From the NCBI GenBank assembly GCA_023428465.1, contig JAEYXM010000056.1, positions 1-11,698 of the forward strand: 11,698 bases of DNA, written 5' to 3'. This document shows positions 7,070 through 11,698 of this stretch, piece by piece. Position numbers and translations under genes: made by a program. The number at the start of each line of letters is the position of its first letter. The first letter of the stretch is position 1. Under the pieces are notes generated by a model. The model worked only from the letters and a program-made list of their open reading frames with translations, was not told where the DNA came from and searched no databases. The DNA comes from Actinomycetes bacterium. GTDB lineage: Bacteria > Actinomycetota > Actinomycetes > Actinomycetales > Cellulomonadaceae.

Positions 7070-7174
7070 GTGGCGGACCTCGCGCCGCACAGCGACGCGC
7101 GATCGGCGAGAATGTCCGCCATGACGCAGACCATCGGCACCGAGCCGACGACCGGCCGGACGGCGACCCGGTGA
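7070..7174 (+). CDS. 34-residue leader ORF coupled to folC (or frameshifted FolC N-terminus)
   Basis: A short frame starts at GTG 7070 behind a perfect AGGAGGTGA and ends at TGA 7172-7174. That stop overlaps the folC GTG (7171) in a GTGA four-base junction. The peptide begins VADLAPHSDARSARMSAMTQ and continues Thr/Gly-rich to TATR; internal ATGs at 7112 and 7121 are alternative starts. It has no recognisable domain, signal or membrane segment. Two readings are possible: a real leader peptide that delivers ribosomes to folC by termination-reinitiation, or the true N-terminus of FolC separated from the rest by a one-base indel near 7165-7172. The folC GTG has no good Shine-Dalgarno of its own, which fits either case. 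Confidence 0.5.
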   Translation: MADLAPHSDARSARMSAMTQTIGTEPTTGRTATR

Positions 7175-8514
7175 CCGACGACGCCCTCGCCGACGTCTAC
7201 GCAGCGATCCTCGACCGGGCCCCCGAGCACGACTTCGCGCCCACGATCGACCGCGTCCAGAAGGTCTGCGAGCTCCTCGGCGACCCGCAGCTCGCGTACC
7301 GCGTCGTGCACGTGACCGGGACGAACGGCAAGACCTCGACCAGTCGGATGATCGAACGGATCCTGCGCGAGCACGGCCTGCGCACCGGGCGCTTCACGAG
7401 CCCGCACCTGACGAGCGTCACCGAGCGCATCTGCATCGACGGGGAGCCGGTCAGCCCCGAGCGGTTCGTCGAGGTGTGGCGCGACGTCGAGCCCTACGTC
7501 GCGATGGTCGACGAGGCCTCGCTCGCCGAGGGCGGTCCCCGGATGAGCTTCTTCGAGGTGCTCACCGTCATGGCCTTCGCGGCCTTCGCCGACGCGCCCG
7601 TCGACGTCGCCGTCGTCGAGGTCGGCATGGGTGGCCGCTGGGACGCCACGAACGTCGTCCGCCCGGACGTCGCGGTGATCGCCCCCGTCGCGATGGACCA
7701 CGAGCGCTGGCTCGGCCACTCCCTCGTGGAGATCGCAGAGGAGAAGGTGGGCATCGTCAAGGAGGGCGCCACCCTCGTGCTCGCGGAGCAGCCGTCCGAC
7801 GCCGACGGCGTCATCCTCGCGGCCGCCGCGGAGCTCGGGGTGCGCGTCGTCCGCGAGGGGGTCGACATCGCCGTCGCGGCGCGCGACGTCGCCGTCGGCG
7901 GGCAGATGGTCGCGCTGCGGACGGTCGGCGGGACCTACGCGGACATCTTCCTGCCGCTGCACGGCGCCCACCAGGCGCACAACGCGCTCCTGGCGCTGAC
8001 GTCCGCCGAGCTCTTCCTCAAGGGCGGCGGCACGCTCGCGCCCGGCGCGGTCGAGGCCGCGTTCGCGGACGTCTCCTCGCCCGGGCGCCTCGAGGTCGTC
8101 CGGACCTCGCCCACCGTCCTGGTCGACGCCGCACACAACCCCGCGGGGGCGGCGGCACTCGTCGAGGCGGTCCGCGAGGCATTCGCGTTCGAGCGGCTCG
8201 TCGGCGTCGTCGGGGTCCTCGTCGACAAGGACGCCGAGCACATCCTCTCGGTGCTCGAGCCGCTGCTCGACGAGGTGGTCGTGACGCGCTCGGCATCGCC
8301 GCGCGCCTACGAGGTCGAGGACCTGGCCGAGATCGCCGTCGACGTCTTCGGCGAGGACCGGGTGCACGCCGTGGACCGGCTCGACCAGGCCCTCACGACC
8401 GCTGTCGACCTCGCCGAGACGACCTTGCGCGGCTCCCTGACCGGCGGCGGGGTGCTCGTGACCGGCTCGATCACGCTGGTCGCCGAGGCGCGCATCCTCC
8501 TGGGCCGCCCGTGA
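7171..8514 (+). CDS. folC: Bifunctional folylpolyglutamate synthase / dihydrofolate synthase
   Basis: Cytoplasmic Mur-ligase-type enzyme that adds glutamate to dihydropteroate and to folates with ATP. With the start at GTG 7171 it has 447 residues, normal for the family. The P-loop HVTGTNGKTS has GTNGKT at residues 50-55. Other family marks are TSPHL, GMGGRWDATN, DHERWLG (Asp176-His177), the EKVGIVKEG segment with Lys192 at the usual place of the carbamylated lysine, and DAAHNPAG in the C-terminal domain. The frame is open upstream to 7063, but that stretch lacks coding character and a suitable start signal. The gene overlaps the preceding 34-codon ORF and the following DUF4233 gene by GTGA, which implies translational coupling and one transcript. 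See the small ORF for the doubt about the true N-terminus. Confidence 0.96.
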   Translation: MTDDALADVYAAILDRAPEHDFAPTIDRVQKVCELLGDPQLAYRVVHVTGTNGKTSTSRMIERILREHGLRTGRFTSPHLTSVTERICIDGEPVSPERFVEVWRDVEPYVAMVDEASLAEGGPRMSFFEVLTVMAFAAFADAPVDVAVVEVGMGGRWDATNVVRPDVAVIAPVAMDHERWLGHSLVEIAEEKVGIVKEGATLVLAEQPSDADGVILAAAAELGVRVVREGVDIAVAARDVAVGGQMVALRTVGGTYADIFLPLHGAHQAHNALLALTSAELFLKGGGTLAPGAVEAAFADVSSPGRLEVVRTSPTVLVDAAHNPAGAAALVEAVREAFAFERLVGVVGVLVDKDAEHILSVLEPLLDEVVVTRSASPRAYEVEDLAEIAVDVFGEDRVHAVDRLDQALTTAVDLAETTLRGSLTGGGVLVTGSITLVAEARILLGRP

Positions 8515-8939
8515 ACGCGCCCCGCCCCGCCCGGGCCAGGTCCGCCCGGCGCCAGTTCGCCGCGACGATCCTCGTGCTCGAGGCGATCGTCGTGGTCTTC
8601 GCCACCCTCGTGGCGTTCGGCCTGAGGGTCGCGCCGCCGACGACGACGTGGGTGCTGGGCGGCGCCCTGACCCTTTCGCTCGTGCTCGCGGCCGGCGTGG
8701 TCGCGCGGCCGGGCGGGTACGTCGTCGGCTCGGTGCTGCAGGTCGCGGTGCTCGCCGCCGGCGTCGTCGTCCCGATGATGTGGGTCGTCGGCGGCATCTT
8801 CGCGGTGCTGTGGGTGGTGGCGCTGCGCCTGGGCGCCCGGATCGACCGCGAGCGCGCCGAGCGGGAGGCTGCGGGGAGCGCAGCGGCACCGGGGTCCGCC
8901 GAGGCCGCCGAGCCGTCCGACGGGCCGCCCGGCCGCTAA
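8511..8939 (+). CDS. DUF4233 family integral membrane protein
   Basis: A 142-residue protein starting at GTG 8511, which overlaps the folC stop by four bases (GTGA), so it is probably translationally coupled. It has a basic N-terminus, then four hydrophobic segments at about residues 16-38, 47-65, 70-88 and 89-105, and an acidic, Ala/Glu-rich cytoplasmic tail. Size, topology and the place between folC and ndk match the DUF4233 family, which is known from actinobacteria and has no established function. A glutamate (residue 24) lies inside the first membrane segment. No catalytic motif can be seen. Its steady company with folC is the only functional hint. Confidence 0.85.
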   Translation: MNAPRPARARSARRQFAATILVLEAIVVVFATLVAFGLRVAPPTTTWVLGGALTLSLVLAAGVVARPGGYVVGSVLQVAVLAAGVVVPMMWVVGGIFAVLWVVALRLGARIDRERAEREAAGSAAAPGSAEAAEPSDGPPGR

Positions 8940-8942
8940 GGT
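8937..8942 (+). promoter_or_regulatory. Candidate -10 box for a leaderless ndk transcript
   Basis: TAAGGT fits TAnnnT and lies 7 bases before the ndk ATG, the distance expected if transcription starts at the A of the start codon. It overlaps the DUF4233 stop codon. The same bases include AAGG (8939-8941... as AGG after TAA), which could instead act as a weak ribosome binding site. Confidence 0.45.
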
Positions 8943-8949
8943 TTGCGCC

Positions 8950-9375
8950 ATGTCCGCCCCCGAACGCACCCTCGTCCTCGTCAAGCCCGACGGCGTGCGC
9001 CGCGGCCTCGTCGGTGAGGTCCTGCGCCGCCTCGAGGCCAAGGGCTACCGGCTCGTGGCCCTCGACCTGCGCGTGCCCGACGCCGCCCTGCTGAGCGAGC
9101 ACTACGCCGAGCACGCGGGCAAGTCGTTCTTCGACTCGCTCGTGGAGTTCATGGGCTCGGGCCCGGTCGTCGCCGTCGTCGCCGAGGGGGAGCGGGTCAT
9201 CGAGGCGTTCCGCGCCATGGCGGGCACCACCGACCCGACCGCCGCCGCGCCGGGCACCATCCGAGGCGACTTCGGGCGCGACTGGGGGACCGCCGTGACG
9301 CAGAACATCGTGCACGGGTCGGACTCGCCGACGTCGGCCGAGCGCGAGATCGCCCTCTGGTTCCCCGGCCTGTGA
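8950..9375 (+). CDS. ndk: Nucleoside diphosphate kinase
   Basis: Cytoplasmic enzyme that moves the gamma phosphate of an NTP to NDPs through a phosphohistidine. The 141-residue length is normal. The N-terminal TLVLVKPDGVRRGLVGEV carries the conserved Lys (12) of the KPD motif. The active site NIVHGSDSP places the catalytic histidine at residue 122. EFMGSGPVVA and GDFGRDWGTAVTQN complete the family pattern. The ATG at 8950 follows the DUF4233 stop by 10 bases, so ndk can be read from the folC transcript, and a TAAGGT box just upstream may also start a leaderless message. No truncation or odd residue is seen. Confidence 0.98.
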   Translation: MSAPERTLVLVKPDGVRRGLVGEVLRRLEAKGYRLVALDLRVPDAALLSEHYAEHAGKSFFDSLVEFMGSGPVVAVVAEGERVIEAFRAMAGTTDPTAAAPGTIRGDFGRDWGTAVTQNIVHGSDSPTSAEREIALWFPGL

Positions 9376-9391
9376 GCGTGCGCCTGCACGC
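9376..9391 (+). terminator. Small hairpin right after ndk
   Basis: GCGTGC/GCACGC, a 6-bp stem with loop GCCT, begins at the base after the ndk stop. It has no U-tract. It may stabilise the 3' end or weakly terminate before smc. Confidence 0.3.
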
Positions 9392-9410
9392 CCGCCGCCC
9401 CGGCACCTCC

Positions 9411-9416
9411 TAGGCT
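9411..9416 (+). promoter_or_regulatory. Candidate -10 box for a leaderless smc transcript
   Basis: TAGGCT fits TAnnnT and is followed by six bases and then the smc GTG at 9423. This spacing would put the transcript start at the start codon. No clear Shine-Dalgarno is present, in keeping with leaderless initiation. The -35 region is not recognisable. Confidence 0.5.
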
Positions 9417-9422
9417 CGTCCC

Positions 9423-11698
9423 GTGCACCTTCGGACGCTGACCCTGCGCGGGTTCAAGTCGTTCGCCTCGGCGACGACGTTGACCTTCGAGCCGGGCATC
9501 ACGTGCGTCGTCGGACCCAACGGCTCAGGCAAGTCCAACGTCGTCGACGCGCTCGCCTGGGTGATGGGCGAGCAGGGCGCCAAGTCGCTGCGCGGCGGCT
9601 CGATGGAGGACGTCATCTTCGCCGGGACGGCCGGCCGACCGCCGCTCGGGCGCGCCGAGGTGGCGCTGACGATCGACAACACCGACGGCCAGCTCCCCAT
9701 CGACTTCACCGAGGTCACCATCTCGCGGACGCTGTTCCGCAGCGGCGGCTCGGAGTACGCGATCAACGGGTCGCCGTGCCGGCTGCTGGACATCCAGGAG
9801 CTGCTCTCCGACACGGGCATGGGCCGCGAGATGCACGTCATCGTCGGTCAGGGCCAGCTCGACGCGGTGCTCCGCGCGACGCCCGAGGACCGCCGCGGCT
9901 TCATCGAGGAGGCCGCAGGCATCCTCAAGCACCGGCGCCGCAAGGAGAAGGCGCTCCGCAAGCTCGACGCGATGCAGGCGAACCTGACGCGGCTGACGGA
10001 CCTGACCGCCGAGATCCGCCGCCAGCTCGGGCCGCTCGGCCGCCAGGCGGAGGTCGCCCGCAAGGCACAGACCATCCAGGTGGACCTGCGCGACGCGAAG
10101 GCGCGGCTCCTGGCCGACGACCTGGCGCAGCTCACCGCCGCCCTGGCCCAGGAGAAGGCGGACGAGACCGAGCTGCTGCGTCGTCGGGCCGAGGTCGAGA
10201 CGGCCCTCGCCAAGGCGCGCAGCGCGACCGCCGAGCTGGAGGCCGCAGCGGCCGCGGCCGCACCGCAGGTCGCCCAGGCCGGCGAGGTCTGGTACCGGCT
10301 CTCGTCGGCGCGCGAGCGGTTGCGCGGCACCGCGACGCTCGCGGCCGAGCGGGTGCGGCTGCTCGGCTCCGCGGACGACGTCTCCTCGACCGGCCCGGAC
10401 CCCGACGACCTGGACGCGCAGGCCGAGCGGGCGCGCGCGGCCGAGGCCGAGCTGCGGACCGAGGTCGAGCTCGCCCGCGAGGGTGTCACCCGCGCCACCG
10501 CGCGCCGCGAGGAGACGGAGACTTCGCTGCGCGAGGCCGAGCGTCTGCTCGCCGACCTGCACCGCGCCGTCGCGGACCGCCGGGAGGGCGTCGCTCGCCT
10601 CGCCGGCAACGTCGCCGCCAAGCGCAGCCGCGTGGAGGCCACCGAGGCCGAGATCGGCCGCCTCGAGCAGACCGTGACCGAGGCCGAGCGCCGGGGACAC
10701 GAGGCGACCGTCGCCTTCGCGGCGCTGGAGTCGCAGGTCGCGGGCGTGGAGGAGGGCGAGGAGGGCCTCGACGCCGAGCACGAGACGGCCACGGCCGACC
10801 TCGAGCGGGCCACGGCGGCCCTCGCCGAGCTGCGGGACCGGGAGCGCACCGCCGAGCGGGAGCGCGCGACCTGGCAGGCCCGCGTCGACGCGCTCCAGCT
10901 GAGCCTGGCCCGCAAGGACGGCGCCGGCGCCCTGCTCGCGGGCGACGAGCCGATGCTCGGGTCCGTCGCAGCCCTGCTCGACGTCCGCCCGGGCTACGAG
11001 GACGCGGTGGCCGCCGCGCTCGGGGGAGTCGCGGACGCGGTGGCGGTGGAGTCCGTGGACGTCGCGGTCGACGCGATCCGCCGGCTGCGAGCCGACGACG
11101 CCGGGCGCGCCAACCTGCTCGTCGCGGCGTCCGGGGAACTGCCCGCCGTGCCCGCGGACCTGCCCGACGGCGCGGTCGCGGCGATCAGCCTCCTGCAGGC
11201 CCCCGCCCAGGTCATGACCGCCGTGGCCCGGCTGCTCGACGGCGTCGTCGTGGTGGACGACCTCGCGCATGCCCGGGCGCTCGTGCAGTCCCGGCCCGAG
11301 CTCACCGTCGTCACGCGCGGCGGTGACCTGCTCGGCGTCGTGCGCGCCGCCGGCGGCTCCGCGGGGGCGCCGAGCACGCTCGAGCTGCAGCGCGAGTACG
11401 ACGAGGCGGAGGCGCGCGTCGCCGAGGCCGTCGCCCTGGGTGAGCGGACGAGGTTCGAGATCGTCGCGGCGGAGCGCGCCGAGGCGGAGGCGCGCGAGCG
11501 GTTCGAGGCCACGCTCGAGCGGCTGCACGAGTCCGACGCCGCGCTGGCCGCGGTCGCGGAGCAGCTCGGCCACCTGGGATCCGCGGCCCGGGCGGCACGC
11601 GAGGAGGCGGAGCGGTCCCGGCGCGGGCTGGACGCGGCTCGCGAGCGCCTCGAGGCGGACCTGGCGGCGCTCGCCGAGCTGACCGAGCGGCTCACGAT
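9423..11698 (+). CDS. smc: Chromosome segregation ATPase SMC, N-terminal part (runs off right edge)
   Basis: Partial gene; 758 codons of a protein that is usually about 1180-1200 residues. SMC dimers with ScpA/ScpB fold and segregate the nucleoid. The start GTG at 9423 gives VHLRTLTLRGFKSFA, the typical SMC opening. The Walker A is GPNGSGKS at residues 31-38. SMEDVIFAGT, GMGREMHVIVGQGQLDAVL and FIEEAAGILKHRRRKEKA complete the N-terminal head (to about 170). A long Ala/Glu/Arg-rich coiled coil runs to about 505. The hinge starts at about 511 (MLGSVAALLDVRPGYEDAVAAALGG) and ends near 660. The second coiled coil then begins and is cut by the window edge. The signature motif and Walker B lie outside. 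It follows ndk by 47 bases with its own probable promoter. Confidence 0.97.
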   Translation, partial: MHLRTLTLRGFKSFASATTLTFEPGITCVVGPNGSGKSNVVDALAWVMGEQGAKSLRGGSMEDVIFAGTAGRPPLGRAEVALTIDNTDGQLPIDFTEVTISRTLFRSGGSEYAINGSPCRLLDIQELLSDTGMGREMHVIVGQGQLDAVLRATPEDRRGFIEEAAGILKHRRRKEKALRKLDAMQANLTRLTDLTAEIRRQLGPLGRQAEVARKAQTIQVDLRDAKARLLADDLAQLTAALAQEKADETELLRRRAEVETALAKARSATAELEAAAAAAAPQVAQAGEVWYRLSSARERLRGTATLAAERVRLLGSADDVSSTGPDPDDLDAQAERARAAEAELRTEVELAREGVTRATARREETETSLREAERLLADLHRAVADRREGVARLAGNVAAKRSRVEATEAEIGRLEQTVTEAERRGHEATVAFAALESQVAGVEEGEEGLDAEHETATADLERATAALAELRDRERTAERERATWQARVDALQLSLARKDGAGALLAGDEPMLGSVAALLDVRPGYEDAVAAALGGVADAVAVESVDVAVDAIRRLRADDAGRANLLVAASGELPAVPADLPDGAVAAISLLQAPAQVMTAVARLLDGVVVVDDLAHARALVQSRPELTVVTRGGDLLGVVRAAGGSAGAPSTLELQREYDEAEARVAEAVALGERTRFEIVAAERAEAEARERFEATLERLHESDAALAAVAEQLGHLGSAARAAREEAERSRRGLDAARERLEADLAALAELTERLT

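Noticed and set aside
7063..7170. Start of folC at 7063 in the visible folC frame
   Set aside because: The codon overlaps the Shine-Dalgarno itself, and the extra 36 residues are Arg/His/Asp-rich with no likeness to FolC.
6961..9315. A 784-codon minus-strand open frame opposite folC, DUF4233 and ndk
   Set aside because: It is antisense to three clearly recognised genes and its translation has no family features.
9503..11326. A 607-codon plus-strand open frame in the smc region
   Set aside because: It is out of frame with smc and translates to Arg/Gly/Pro-rich sequence. The frame from 9423 gives clear SMC motifs without a stop.
1..11698. CRISPR arrays, transposons, phage genes, tRNA or rRNA genes
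   Set aside because: No spaced direct repeats, transposase motifs, phage proteins or tRNA-like cloverleaf were seen on either strand.

Overview
The window is very GC-rich, with G/C in almost every third codon position, GTG starts, actinobacterial -10 boxes of the form TAnnnT and an actinobacterial ileS T-box. Together with the gene content (ileS, folC, DUF4233, ndk, smc, and a DUF6318-like lipoprotein) this points to an actinobacterium of the Micrococcales, most likely Cellulomonas or a close relative. The taxonomic call comes from recognising families, not from a search.

Layout. (1) 1-296, minus: the start of a lipoprotein gene that runs off the left edge. (2) 572-1534, plus: a TPR-containing cytoplasmic protein of unknown function. 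(3) 1618-1869: promoter and T-box leader, followed by ileS (1870-5127), a large type-2 isoleucyl-tRNA synthetase. (4) A 13-bp-stem bidirectional terminator at 5179-5209 between ileS and the convergent gene 5262-6929 (minus), which encodes an exported protein with three SLH domains and a beta-helix region. (5) From about 7070, plus: a well-initiated 34-codon ORF overlapping the start of folC by GTGA, then folC overlapping a DUF4233 membrane-protein gene by GTGA, then ndk after 10 bases. (6) From 9423, plus: smc, cut by the right edge inside its second coiled coil.

Most of the window is housekeeping: tRNA charging controlled by uncharged tRNA-Ile, folate polyglutamylation, NTP balancing and chromosome condensation. 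The accessory parts are the lipoprotein, the TPR protein and the SLH/beta-helix surface protein. I see no CRISPR array, transposase, phage gene, tRNA or rRNA. I do not see a new multi-gene system. The least ordinary items are the small ORF with a perfect Shine-Dalgarno coupled to folC (or a frameshifted FolC N-terminus), the ileS T-box with a very short specifier stem, the probable leaderless starts of ndk and smc, and the SLH/beta-helix gene inserted against the direction of its neighbours.
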